From: Lysobacteraceae bacterium
GTDB taxonomy: Bacteria; Pseudomonadota; Gammaproteobacteria; DSM-19610
Assembly: GCA_020201295.1 (NCBI GenBank)
Contig: JAIVHA010000137.1
Location: 1-12,102 of the forward strand
Reading direction: 5' to 3'
Length of the DNA stretch: 12,102 bases
The notes under the pieces are model-generated. The model saw only the letters and a list, made by a program, of their open reading frames with translations, was not told the DNA's origin and did not search any database. The translations under genes were made by a program, and so were the position numbers. Positions 1 through 6,802 of the stretch are shown piece after piece. Position 1 is the stretch's first letter, and the number at the start of each line of letters is the position of its first letter.

Positions 1-146
1 GCCATACCCACCGACCTGCGGTGCATGACTTCGAGCTGGACGGCCAGTCGGCCCGGCGCATCGTGCTGGGTGACTGGTACGAGCAGGGCAGCCTGCTGCG
101 TTGTACGAGCGCAGCTTGTCGCCTGGAGATCCTGGCATTCGGCTAG
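1..146 (+). CDS. lpxH: UDP-2,3-diacylglucosamine diphosphatase, C-terminal 47 residues (partial)
   Basis: The third forward frame is open from the window edge to TAG at 144-146. It begins HTHRPAVHDFELDG and continues with RRIVLGDWYEQGSLL. This matches the end of LpxH, the peripheral inner-membrane metallophosphoesterase that hydrolyses UDP-2,3-diacylglucosamine to lipid X in lipid A synthesis. In the family the GHTHRP motif holds the last two Mn-binding histidines, followed by a VLG-W-x2-GS strand; both are present. The window edge cuts just before the first of these histidines, so the main calcineurin-like core is missing. The gene is convergent with the DUF455 gene and the two stop codons overlap. 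The fragment is short, but the motif is distinctive. The call rests on remembered family sequence, not on a search. Confidence 0.85.
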   Translation, partial: HTHRPAVHDFELDGQSARRIVLGDWYEQGSLLRCTSAACRLEILAFG

Positions 147-949
147 CCGCCCGCCAGTTCCCGCAACAGGGCCATCTCCTCCGCGTCAAAACCCGCCTCA
201 GCGCGTGCCTGCTCGGCAAAGGGTCCCTTGATGCGGCCCGGCATATGCCGCTCGAGCAGGGCCCGGAAGGTCGATAGCGGATCCAGGCCACGCCGGAGAC
301 AGCAATACCGGTACCAGCGACTGCCGATCTCCACATGGCCGATCTCGTCGCGGAAGATGATGCGCAGGATGGCCACCGTGTCCGGATCACCCGCCTCTTC
401 GAGGCGCTGGATCATCCCCGGTGTGACATCCAGGCCACGCGCCTCCAGCACCCGGGGCACCAGGGCCATGCGCACCAGCACATCGTCGGCGGTCTGGCAG
501 GCCATCTCCCACAGGCCATTGTGGGCAGGGAAATCCCCATAGTCATGCCCCAACGCCCGCAGCCGATCACGCAGGAGACCGAAGTGATCCGCTTCCTCGG
601 CGGCCACTCGCAGCCAGTCCCCATAAAAATCGACGGGCATGCCCCGGAAGCGATAGACAGCATCCAGGGCCAGGTTGATGGCATTGAATTCGATATGGGC
701 CAGGGCATGCGCCAGGATGGCACGCCCCTCGGGACTGCTGAGCTTGCGCGGGTGCAACTGCCGTGGTGCCACCAGCAGCGGGCGTGCCGGCCGACCGGGG
801 ATCTCGATGGGACGCGGCGGTTCCGGGTCCGCTGCCTGCAATCGACCCGCGCCCCAGGCCTCCCGCAGGGCCTGGACCGCGGCCTGCTTGCGGCTCGGAT
901 CACTGGTCAACAGGGCATCCAGGGCTCTCGCGTGCAGACGCGCGGGCAT
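143..949 (-). CDS. DUF455 family ferritin-like di-iron protein
   Basis: This 268-aa protein resembles the DUF455 family of ferritin-like proteins. The exact function is unknown; a di-iron oxygenase or oxidase role is inferred. Six residues fit a classic four-helix di-iron site: E87 (in HIEFNA), E119 and H122 (EADH), E169 (VLEARGLD), E202 and H205 (EIGH). All ligands are intact, so the protein is probably active. The N-terminal 65 residues are an Ala/Pro/Arg-rich helical lead-in, and no signal peptide is visible, so it is probably cytoplasmic. ATG at 947-949 is the first start after the AT-rich intergenic tract; no good Shine-Dalgarno precedes it, so a leaderless or later start is possible. 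Its TAG stop (143-145) overlaps the lpxH stop on the other strand. Partners cannot be read from context. Confidence 0.85.
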   Translation of the reverse strand: MPARLHARALDALLTSDPSRKQAAVQALREAWGAGRLQAADPEPPRPIEIPGRPARPLLVAPRQLHPRKLSSPEGRAILAHALAHIEFNAINLALDAVYRFRGMPVDFYGDWLRVAAEEADHFGLLRDRLRALGHDYGDFPAHNGLWEMACQTADDVLVRMALVPRVLEARGLDVTPGMIQRLEEAGDPDTVAILRIIFRDEIGHVEIGSRWYRYCCLRRGLDPLSTFRALLERHMPGRIKGPFAEQARAEAGFDAEEMALLRELAGG

Positions 950-957
950 CAGGGATC

Positions 958-1021
958 TATTAAATATAATAATTTATTTAACATAAAGATATAGATTTTA
1001 TTTAATGTTATTTATAAATAA
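958..1021. other. A/T-only-like tract in a divergent intergenic region
   Basis: Only 4 of these 64 bases are G or C, while the flanking genes are strongly GC-rich. The tract lies between the start of the DUF455 gene (-, 949) and the 113-aa gene (+, 1119). It contains TATAAT on the plus strand (965-970) and a perfect 14-bp palindrome, TTATTTATAAATAA, at 1008-1021. It probably contains the promoter or UP-element region of the DUF455 gene. It could also bind a nucleoid protein. I see no recognisable Fur, FNR or IHF consensus in it. Confidence 0.6.
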
Positions 1022-1057
1022 GGAATCGATCTATTCGGCCTGTAACCCACATAGGCT

Positions 1058-1087
1058 TTGACAGGGAATTCCCCCTTCAGGCATGCT
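1058..1087 (+). promoter_or_regulatory. Candidate sigma-70 promoter with an internal palindrome
   Basis: A perfect -35 box TTGACA lies at 1058-1063. A modest -10 candidate CATGCT lies at 1082-1087 after an 18-bp spacer. The spacer starts with the perfect 10-bp palindrome GGGAATTCCC (1064-1073), a position where a repressor could act. The next gene starts at 1119, about 30 bases downstream. The -10 matches only three consensus positions, so this is a candidate, not a firm call. Confidence 0.4.
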
Positions 1088-1118
1088 GGCAAAGCTAGGG
1101 TTACCGGAGGGTCCCGCC

Positions 1119-1460
1119 ATGACCCAGACGAAGCATATCCTCGAGATCTACGAGCCCTACGACTACACGGGGCCGAACCCCATGGTGGTAGCTGGTGTCT
1201 CCACCGCCCTCGATCCCACCGGTGTCGAATACTTCCTGTTGCAGCTCGCCGAACCCGTCGACCTGGCCGATGCCCAGCTCGAACAGATCCTGGTGAAACC
1301 CCGTTACAACGGCGACAAGATCGACCGCGCCACCTGCAGCAGCTGCACCGTGATCATCTCCCGGGTAATGCCCGGCCATCACGTCAACGGCAGCGGCCAT
1401 TTCGAGTTCGAACAGGTCCATCACTGGGGCGTGGGGAAGATCACCGTCGCCCCCGGCTGA
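1119..1460 (+). CDS. Unrecognised 113-aa protein with a CxxC motif
   Basis: I do not recognise this family. The protein is soluble-looking and mixed alpha/beta, with no signal peptide or membrane segment. Visible features are an aromatic, acidic N-terminus (EIYEPYDYTGPNP, 9-21), a central helix-like DLADAQLEQIL (48-58), a C73-S-S-C76 pair, and a histidine-rich C-terminal third (H87, H88, H94, H101, H102). The cysteines and histidines could bind metal, but nothing confirms this. ATG at 1119 is chosen because GGAGG (1106-1110) lies 8 bases upstream; an in-frame ATG at 1083 would overlap the candidate -10. The gene has its own possible promoter and ends 9 bp before the convergent metZ stop, so it is probably monocistronic. 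Codon use is GC-rich at third positions like its neighbours, supporting a real gene. Confidence 0.75.
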   Translation: MTQTKHILEIYEPYDYTGPNPMVVAGVSTALDPTGVEYFLLQLAEPVDLADAQLEQILVKPRYNGDKIDRATCSSCTVIISRVMPGHHVNGSGHFEFEQVHHWGVGKITVAPG

Positions 1461-1469
1461 CGGAACGCC

Positions 1470-2657
1470 TCAGGCGCTCAGCCCACGCGCCAGGTCGTTT
1501 TGCAGGTCCCGGACCGACTCCAGCCCCACCGCCACACGCAACAAGCCCTGACTGATGCCCGCCGCGGCGCGCTGCTCGTCGGTCAGCCGTCCGTGGGTAG
1601 TGGTAGCCGGATGGGTGATGGTGGTCTTGGTGTCTCCCAGGTTGGCGGTGATGGACATGACCCGGGTGGCATCCACCACTCGCCAGGCCGCTTCCCTCCC
1701 GCCCTTGACCTCGAAGGACAACAGGCCGCCGAAGCCACTCTGCTGACGCCCGGCCAGTGCGTGCTGGGGATGGGACGCCAGCCCCGGATAATAGACCCGC
1801 TCCACCTCGGGCTGCGCTTCCAGCCAGACCGCCAGTTGTCCCGCCTGTTCGCAGTGGGCGCGCATGCGCAGGCCCAGGGTCTCCAGCCCCTTGAGGAACA
1901 CCCAGGCATTGAAGGGGCTCATGCTGGGGCCGCAGGTGCGCAGGAAACCGTACACCTCCTTGCCCACGCGCTCCCGGTCGCCCACCACGGCGCCGCCCAC
2001 GCAGCGGCCCTGGCCGTCCAGATACTTGGTGGCCGAATGGATGACGATGTCCGCGCCCAGGGCCAGCGGCTGCTGCAGCGCCGGCGTGCAGAAGCAATTG
2101 TCCACCACCAGCAGGCAGCCCTTGCGCCGGGCCAGCTCCGCCAGGGCGCGGATATCCACCAGCTCGGTGAGCGGATTGGAAGGCGTCTCCACGAACAGCA
2201 GGCGGGTTGCGGGGCGGATGGCCCGCTCCCAGGCCTCCAGGTCCGCCAGCGGCACGAAGCTGGTCTCCACCCCGAAACGACCCAGGTAATTGCTGAACAG
2301 GATGGTGGTGGTGCCGAAGATGCTGCGCGAGGAAACGATGTGGTCGCCGCTTTTGAGCAGGCCCGCACAGGTGGCGTAGATGGCCGCCATGCCCGAGGCC
2401 GTGGCCACGCAGGCCTCGCCGCCCTCCAGGGCCGCCAGCCGGTCCTGGAAGGTACGCACCGTCGGGTTGGTGAAGCGGGAATAGATGTTGCCGGGCTCGG
2501 TCCCGGCAAAGCGGGCCGCCGCCTGGGCGGCGCTGGCAAAGACATAGCTTGAGGTGGGAAAGATCGCTTCCGAGTGCTCACCCTCCGCGCTGCGATGCTG
2601 TCCGGCCCGCACCGCCCGGGTGTCCAGATCGAATTCGGACCAGTCCTCGATATCCAT
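1470..2657 (-). CDS. metZ: O-succinylhomoserine sulfhydrylase
   Basis: This 395-aa PLP enzyme of the Cys/Met metabolism family makes homocysteine from O-succinylhomoserine and sulfide, the direct-sulfhydrylation route to methionine. The PLP lysine is K211 in HSATKYLDGQGR. The phosphate/PLP contacts YSRFTNPT (59-66) and SGMAA (88-92), the FVETPSNP segment (155-162) and D186 in VVDN are all present. The C-terminal domain carries SITANLGDTKTTITHPATTTH (about 335-355), typical of the family. Length is normal. O-acetylhomoserine sulfhydrylase or cystathionine gamma-synthase are close alternatives, but the position directly after purF is the Pseudomonas metZ context. ATG at 2655-2657 has GGGGA about 8 bases upstream. 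It is last in the minus-strand cluster, 20 bp after purF, and ends 9 bp from the convergent 113-aa gene. Confidence 0.92.
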   Translation of the reverse strand: MDIEDWSEFDLDTRAVRAGQHRSAEGEHSEAIFPTSSYVFASAAQAAARFAGTEPGNIYSRFTNPTVRTFQDRLAALEGGEACVATASGMAAIYATCAGLLKSGDHIVSSRSIFGTTTILFSNYLGRFGVETSFVPLADLEAWERAIRPATRLLFVETPSNPLTELVDIRALAELARRKGCLLVVDNCFCTPALQQPLALGADIVIHSATKYLDGQGRCVGGAVVGDRERVGKEVYGFLRTCGPSMSPFNAWVFLKGLETLGLRMRAHCEQAGQLAVWLEAQPEVERVYYPGLASHPQHALAGRQQSGFGGLLSFEVKGGREAAWRVVDATRVMSITANLGDTKTTITHPATTTHGRLTDEQRAAAGISQGLLRVAVGLESVRDLQNDLARGLSA

Positions 2658-2677
2658 AGACAGATTCCCCGCGCGGC

Positions 2678-4189
2678 TCAGGCGTTGTTATGCAGTTCGA
2701 TGATCTCCGCTTCCTCTTCGCGGCGCTTTTCCTTGGCGGAGTCATTGCGGCTGTCGCGCAACTGGTCGAGGTACTGCTCGCTCACGTCGCCGGTGACATA
2801 TTCCCCGTTGAACACCGAACTGTCGAAGCGCTCCAGCCGGGCGTTGCGCTTGCGCACCGTGTATTCCAGGTCGGCCAGATCCTGGAACACCAGCCAGTCG
2901 GCGCCGATGGCCACGCACACCTCTTCTTCGGTACGGTCATGAGCGATGAGCTCTTCCTTGGTGGGCATGTCGATGCCGTACACATTGGGGTAACGGACCG
3001 GAGGCGAGGCCGAGGCGAAGTAGACCTTCCTGGCGCCGGAGTCGCGGGCCATCTGGATGATCTGTTCCGAGGTGGTGCCACGCACGATGGAATCGTCCAC
3101 CAGCAGCACGGTCTTGTCACGGAACTCCAGGTCGATGGCGTTGAGCTTCTGGCGCACCGATTTCTTGCGCTGCTGCTGGCCGGGCATGATGAAGGTGCGA
3201 CCGATGTAGCGGTTCTTGATGAAACCCTCGCGATACTTCACTCCCAGACGGTTGGCGAGCTGCAGGGCGGCGGTGCGACTGGTGTCGGGAATGGGGATGA
3301 CCACGTCGATATCGTGATCGGGGCGGATGCGCAGGATCTTCTCCGCCAGTTTCTCGCCCATGCGCAATCGTGCCTTGTAGACCGAGACATCATCGATGAT
3401 GGAATCAGGCCGGGCCAGGTAGACATATTCAAATATACAGGTGGCGTATTGGGGGTTTTCCGCGCACTGGCGGGTCTCCGCCTTGCCATCCAGCGTCACC
3501 ACCAGCGCCTCGCCGGGCTCCAGGTCACGCACCCGCTCGAAACCCAGCGCATCCAGCGCCACGCTCTCGGAGGCCACCATGTATTCCGTACCCAGGGCCG
3601 TCTCCCGCTTGCCATATACCAGCGGGCGGATGCCGTAGGGATCGCGGAAGGCAATGATGCCATAGCCCATGATCATGGCCACGGCGGCATAGGCACCCTT
3701 GCAACGGCGGTGTACCCCGGCCACTGCCTCGAACACATCGTTGTGATCGATGCGCAGTTTGCCCTGGCGCGCAAGTTCATGGGCGAACACGTTGAGCAGG
3801 ATTTCCGAATCGGAATTGGTATTGATATGGCGCAGATCTTCCAGGAACAGGTCCTGCTGGAGTTCCGCGGCATTGGTGAGGTTGCCGTTGTGGGCCAGGC
3901 TCACGCCATAGGGTGAATTGACGTAAAAAGGTTGCGCTTCGGCGGAACTTTCACAGCCGGCCGTGGGATAGCGCACATGGCCAATGCCCATGTTGCCACG
4001 CAGGCGCAGCATGTGCGACTGGCGGAACACGTCGCGTACCAGGCCATTGTCCTTGCGCAGGTAGAGGCGACTGCCTTCGCAGGTCATGATGCCGGCGGCA
4101 TCCTGCCCACGATGCTGAAGCACCGTGAGACCATCGTACAGGGATTGATTGACGGGGCCCTTGGCTACCAGGCCGATAATGCCGCACAT
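2678..4189 (-). CDS. purF: Amidophosphoribosyltransferase
   Basis: This 503-aa enzyme catalyses the first committed step of purine synthesis, making 5-phosphoribosylamine from PRPP and glutamine. The N-terminal Ntn glutaminase domain starts MCGIIG, so Cys2 becomes the N-terminal nucleophile after Met removal, with no propeptide. LQHRGQDAAG (24-33), GHVRYPTAG (70-78) and HNGNLTN (100-106) form the glutamine site. The phosphoribosyltransferase domain has the PRPP loop VLLVDDSIVRGTT (361-373) and a flexible-loop region near KNRYIGRTFI (325-334). The C-terminal tail is strongly charged (KEKRREEEAEI). The protein resembles E. coli PurF, with no obvious Fe-S cysteine set. It follows cvpA by 30 bp and precedes metZ by 20 bp, the cvpA-purF-metZ order of Pseudomonas. 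I saw no PurR-like operator upstream. Confidence 0.97.
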   Translation of the reverse strand: MCGIIGLVAKGPVNQSLYDGLTVLQHRGQDAAGIMTCEGSRLYLRKDNGLVRDVFRQSHMLRLRGNMGIGHVRYPTAGCESSAEAQPFYVNSPYGVSLAHNGNLTNAAELQQDLFLEDLRHINTNSDSEILLNVFAHELARQGKLRIDHNDVFEAVAGVHRRCKGAYAAVAMIMGYGIIAFRDPYGIRPLVYGKRETALGTEYMVASESVALDALGFERVRDLEPGEALVVTLDGKAETRQCAENPQYATCIFEYVYLARPDSIIDDVSVYKARLRMGEKLAEKILRIRPDHDIDVVIPIPDTSRTAALQLANRLGVKYREGFIKNRYIGRTFIMPGQQQRKKSVRQKLNAIDLEFRDKTVLLVDDSIVRGTTSEQIIQMARDSGARKVYFASASPPVRYPNVYGIDMPTKEELIAHDRTEEEVCVAIGADWLVFQDLADLEYTVRKRNARLERFDSSVFNGEYVTGDVSEQYLDQLRDSRNDSAKEKRREEEAEIIELHNNA

Positions 4190-4219
4190 AGAGAAATCTC
4201 GCTTCGGGTTGTCACTACA

Positions 4220-4708
4220 TCAGTACTGAATATTCGCTGCAATATCCGTGGGCAGGAAGCTGCGCATCCACAGGGCCAGGTCCACGAAATGCTTGAGAAA
4301 GACGGACTCTTTCCACCAGGGATCCTGGGGTACCTGGGTGAGGCCGGCCAGCAGCACCAGCACCCCCACCACCATGACTCCACGGGCGATGCCGAACACG
4401 ATGCCCAGGGCGCGATCGGTACCCGTGAGACCGGTCTTGCTCACCAGTTGGCCGACCAGGTAATTCACCAGGCCGCCGAGGATCAACACCAGCACCAGGA
4501 GGATACCGAAGGCCAGCGCGATCCGCGCGGAGGGCACCGATACCCAGCGTTCGAACCAGGGCGCGAAATCCTCATAGAAGAGTATCGCGATCACCGGGGC
4601 CGCGATCCAGGTGATCAATGACAGCGCCTCTTTCACGAAGCCGCGCCACAGGCTCAACAGACCCGACACCAGGATGACGCCAAGGATGAAAAAGTCCACC
4701 CAGATCAC
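4220..4708 (-). CDS. cvpA: CvpA family inner-membrane protein
   Basis: This 162-aa protein of the CvpA family was first linked in E. coli to colicin V production; its biochemical role is still unclear. Four hydrophobic segments are visible, at about 3-20, 31-46, 63-88 and 101-123. The family signature WRGFVKEALSL (21-31) follows the first segment, and GTDRALGIVFGIARG (96-110) matches the conserved G-x-D-R-x-LG motif. The start is GTG (4706-4708), giving MIWVDFF, which lines up with the E. coli N-terminus. No convincing Shine-Dalgarno precedes it. The GTG overlaps the TGA of a possible 24-codon leader ORF, so translation may be coupled. purF follows after 30 bp, as in many gammaproteobacteria. 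Confidence 0.95.
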   Translation of the reverse strand: MIWVDFFILGVILVSGLLSLWRGFVKEALSLITWIAAPVIAILFYEDFAPWFERWVSVPSARIALAFGILLVLVLILGGLVNYLVGQLVSKTGLTGTDRALGIVFGIARGVMVVGVLVLLAGLTQVPQDPWWKESVFLKHFVDLALWMRSFLPTDIAANIQY

Positions 4709-4779
4709 GCAGCGGGAGTCTCGTCTCGGGCGATCATGATCGAGGGGGCAGGCGTCCCCAGGCGGCTGTTGGCAGGCAT
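4705..4779 (-). CDS. Possible 24-codon leader peptide before cvpA (speculative)
   Basis: ATG at 4777-4779 opens 24 codons (starting MPANSRLGTP) that end in TGA at 4705-4707. That TGA overlaps the GTG start of cvpA as GTGA. A TAGAAT box (4787-4792) ends 7 bases before the ATG, so transcription could start at the ATG itself and give a leaderless message. The peptide has no recognisable motif. It could be a coupling ORF that brings ribosomes to cvpA, which lacks a clear ribosome-binding site. It may equally be chance in a GC-rich gap. Confidence 0.2.
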   Translation of the reverse strand: MPANSRLGTPAPSIMIARDETPAA

Positions 4780-4786
4780 GGCGCGT

Positions 4787-4818
4787 ATTCTAACAGACCG
4801 GCGCGCGCGGGTGCGCAA
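4787..4818 (-). promoter_or_regulatory. Candidate promoter for cvpA-purF-metZ
   Basis: The 118-bp gap between dedD and cvpA is the widest inside the folC-metZ run. On the minus strand it holds TAGAAT (4787-4792), five of six matches to the -10 consensus. The best -35 is TTGCGC (4813-4818) at a 20-bp spacing, which is too long for a strong promoter. An internal promoter separating the purine and methionine genes from folC is plausible but unproven. Confidence 0.3.
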
Positions 4819-4826
4819 TCTCCCGC

Positions 4827-5474
4827 TCAGGGGTGTGGCATCACCCGTACTTGCAGGCCCGAATCCCGGGCCAGCCCCGTCAATTCTGCCTCGGCCGCGC
4901 TGCGTTCCACGTAAGGCCCGACCCGCACCCGGTAGACCGCCTTCGCGTCCACCACGACCCGTTCCACGAAGGCGGTATACCCGGCCTTGCGCAGGCGGTC
5001 GCGCAGGGCGACGGCATTGGCCTCCTGGCCGAAGGCACCCACCTGCACCACCCAGCCAGCGGTCGCCGGGGCTGGCGTGGTGTCGGGGGCCAGTGGCGCG
5101 GCTTCTGGCTGCGGTACTGGTGCGGCATCCGCTTGCAGCGCCTCCTCGGCGGGGGATGGGGTTTCCGCTGGCGACTCGGGGGCTGCCTCGGCGACGGGGG
5201 CTTGCGGCTCGGCCGCCGTGGCAGCGTCCGGGGCCAGGGTGGCAGTCCCGTCCTCGCCAATCACCACCGTGGTCACCGGTTCGGGTGGCACCACCAGCAC
5301 GGGTTCCATGGGCTCGACCCGGCCTTCGCGCATTTCCTCGATGGGCTGGGGGAGATCCAGGGAACGCGGTCCGGCCTCGTCGTCGGGTCCCTCCAGCAGG
5401 ATGGGAATGAAGATCACGGCCAGCGCCACCAGTACCACGGCGCCCACCACCCTTTGTTTCACCAGATTGTCCAC
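4827..5474 (-). CDS. dedD: SPOR-domain inner-membrane protein (DedD-like)
   Basis: This 215-aa bitopic protein probably binds denuded glycan strands at the division septum. A short cytoplasmic start (MDNLVKQR) is followed by a single membrane anchor at about 9-27 and a long Pro/Ala/Glu-rich periplasmic linker (about 30-139) of low complexity. A SPOR domain lies at about 140-212, from GWVVQVGAFGQ through YRVRVGPY (181-188) to the final strand. The first words MDNLVKQRVVGAVVL are typical of the DedD-type protein between folC and cvpA. The start is GTG (5472-5474), supported by AGGGGGA about 5 bases upstream. The gene follows folC by 14 bp, so the two are co-transcribed. Symbol dedD is used by position and architecture; septal localisation is inferred from the domain. 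Confidence 0.9.
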   Translation of the reverse strand: MDNLVKQRVVGAVVLVALAVIFIPILLEGPDDEAGPRSLDLPQPIEEMREGRVEPMEPVLVVPPEPVTTVVIGEDGTATLAPDAATAAEPQAPVAEAAPESPAETPSPAEEALQADAAPVPQPEAAPLAPDTTPAPATAGWVVQVGAFGQEANAVALRDRLRKAGYTAFVERVVVDAKAVYRVRVGPYVERSAAEAELTGLARDSGLQVRVMPHP

Positions 5475-5488
5475 GCGTTCCCCCTGTC

Positions 5489-6796
5489 TCAGGATTCCAG
5501 TACGGCCATGACCTCGGCCACGGTATGAAAGGAGCCGCTGACCACGACCCGGTCACCGGGCCGGGCCTGCGCCATGGCGGTACGATAGGCCGCCGGGACA
5601 TCCCCGGCCAGGGTCACGCCGCCCTCGGGCAGCCGGGTTGCGAGGCGCTCCCGCAAGGCTTGCGCACTCAGGCCGCGCGGCGGCGCCAGGCCGCCCAGGT
5701 ACCAATGATCGACCCTTGGCAGCAGCGGCGCCACGAAGGCATCCACATCCTTGTCCGCCAGCATGGCCAACACCAGGTGGGTCTGCCCGGCAACCGGCTG
5801 CGCGGCCAGCGTTCGTGCCAGGACTCGCCCGCCCTGGGGATTATGCGCCACGTCCAGTACCCGTTCCACCGCCCCCGGCAGGCGCTGGAAGCGGCCCGCC
5901 AGGGATACTTCGCGCAGACCCTGCTCCAAGGCGGCGCGGGGCACCGGCAGGCGTGCCTCCAGGCATACCAGGGCCTGGATCACCGCCGCCGCATTGTCCA
6001 GTTGATGATCGCCCGGCAAGGCCGGCAGGGGCAGGCCCGGATATTCCCGTCCCCTGCCCCACCAGGTCCAGTCCTGTTCGCCGCGACGGTAGCCATAGGC
6101 CTCATCGCGCCCGTACCAGAGGGCACTGAGTGCTTGCGCTGTAGCCGGCACCGATGCCGGCGGCGCCGGGTCACCGCACACCGCCGGCCGGCCGGCGCGG
6201 AAGATGCCGGCCTTCTCGCGGCCGATGCTGTCGCGGTCATCACCCAGCCAGGCGCTGTGATCGATATCGATCGCCGTCACCAGGGCCACGTCGGCATCGA
6301 GGATGTTCACGGCATCCAGGCGTCCGCCCAGCCCCACCTCCAACACCATGACATCCAGATCCGCGTCGGCAAACCATTGCAAGGCCGCCAGGGTGCCGAA
6401 TTCAAAATAGGTCAGGGAACGCTCACCACGCACGGCATCCAGCTGCGCGAAGACGGTGCACAGGTCCGCATCGGTCACCATCGCGCCATCGATACGGATG
6501 CGTTCGTTGTAGCGCAACAGATGGGGCGAGGTGTAGGCGCCGACGTGATAGCCGGCGGCGCGCAGCATGGCCTCGAGCAAGGCTACGCTCGAGCCCTTGC
6601 CGTTGGTGCCGGCCACGGTAATGACGGGGCAGGCGGGCTTGAGCAGCCCGAGATCCTCCGCCACGGCAGCGATGCGTTCCAGGCCCAGGTCGATGGCATT
6701 GGGATGCAGGGTCTCCTGCCAGGCCAGCCATTCGGCAAGGCTGGTAAAACGCGGGGGCGTGGGTTTGCTCATCGAGGCTTGCCGGGAATCAGTCAT
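5489..6796 (-). CDS. folC: Bifunctional folylpolyglutamate synthase / dihydrofolate synthase
   Basis: This 435-aa Mur-ligase-like ATP enzyme adds glutamate to dihydropteroate and to reduced folates in the cytoplasm. The P-loop is GTNGKGSS (63-70). YTSPHL (88-93), EVGLGGRLDA (153-162), H180 in DIDHS and EKAGIFR (194-200, K195 the likely carbamylated lysine) follow in the usual order. The C-terminal domain has GDHQLDNA and DVAHNPQG. Length is normal. ATG at 6794-6796 is preceded by GGTGA (6803-6807 on this strand) at 6 bases, a good anti-SD match that belongs to the end of the repeat element upstream. An alternative ATG lies 8 codons in, at 6770-6772. The gene is separated from accD by 163 bp that are almost entirely repeat, and is followed by dedD after 14 bp. 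Confidence 0.96.
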   Translation of the reverse strand: MTDSRQASMSKPTPPRFTSLAEWLAWQETLHPNAIDLGLERIAAVAEDLGLLKPACPVITVAGTNGKGSSVALLEAMLRAAGYHVGAYTSPHLLRYNERIRIDGAMVTDADLCTVFAQLDAVRGERSLTYFEFGTLAALQWFADADLDVMVLEVGLGGRLDAVNILDADVALVTAIDIDHSAWLGDDRDSIGREKAGIFRAGRPAVCGDPAPPASVPATAQALSALWYGRDEAYGYRRGEQDWTWWGRGREYPGLPLPALPGDHQLDNAAAVIQALVCLEARLPVPRAALEQGLREVSLAGRFQRLPGAVERVLDVAHNPQGGRVLARTLAAQPVAGQTHLVLAMLADKDVDAFVAPLLPRVDHWYLGGLAPPRGLSAQALRERLATRLPEGGVTLAGDVPAAYRTAMAQARPGDRVVVSGSFHTVAEVMAVLES

Positions 6797-6802
6797 CCAT
6801 TT

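Noticed and set aside
1083..1118. Earlier ATG start for the 113-aa gene
   Set aside because: It would overlap the candidate -10 box, while the ATG at 1119 has GGAGG at ideal spacing.
1466..1476. CGCCT-C-AGGCG palindrome between the 113-aa gene and metZ as a bidirectional terminator
   Set aside because: The stem is only 5 bp with a 1-nt centre, overlaps the metZ 3' end and has no T-run.
4709..4826. PurR operator upstream of cvpA-purF, as in E. coli
   Set aside because: I looked for the ACGCAAACGTTTGCGT-type palindrome and saw nothing similar in the gap.
4705..5601. A 298-codon minus-strand frame overlapping dedD
   Set aside because: It overlaps a clear SPOR protein in another frame and is Gly/Arg/Pro-rich with no motif. 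Only its last 24 codons, which could be a separate short ORF, were kept as a speculative entry.
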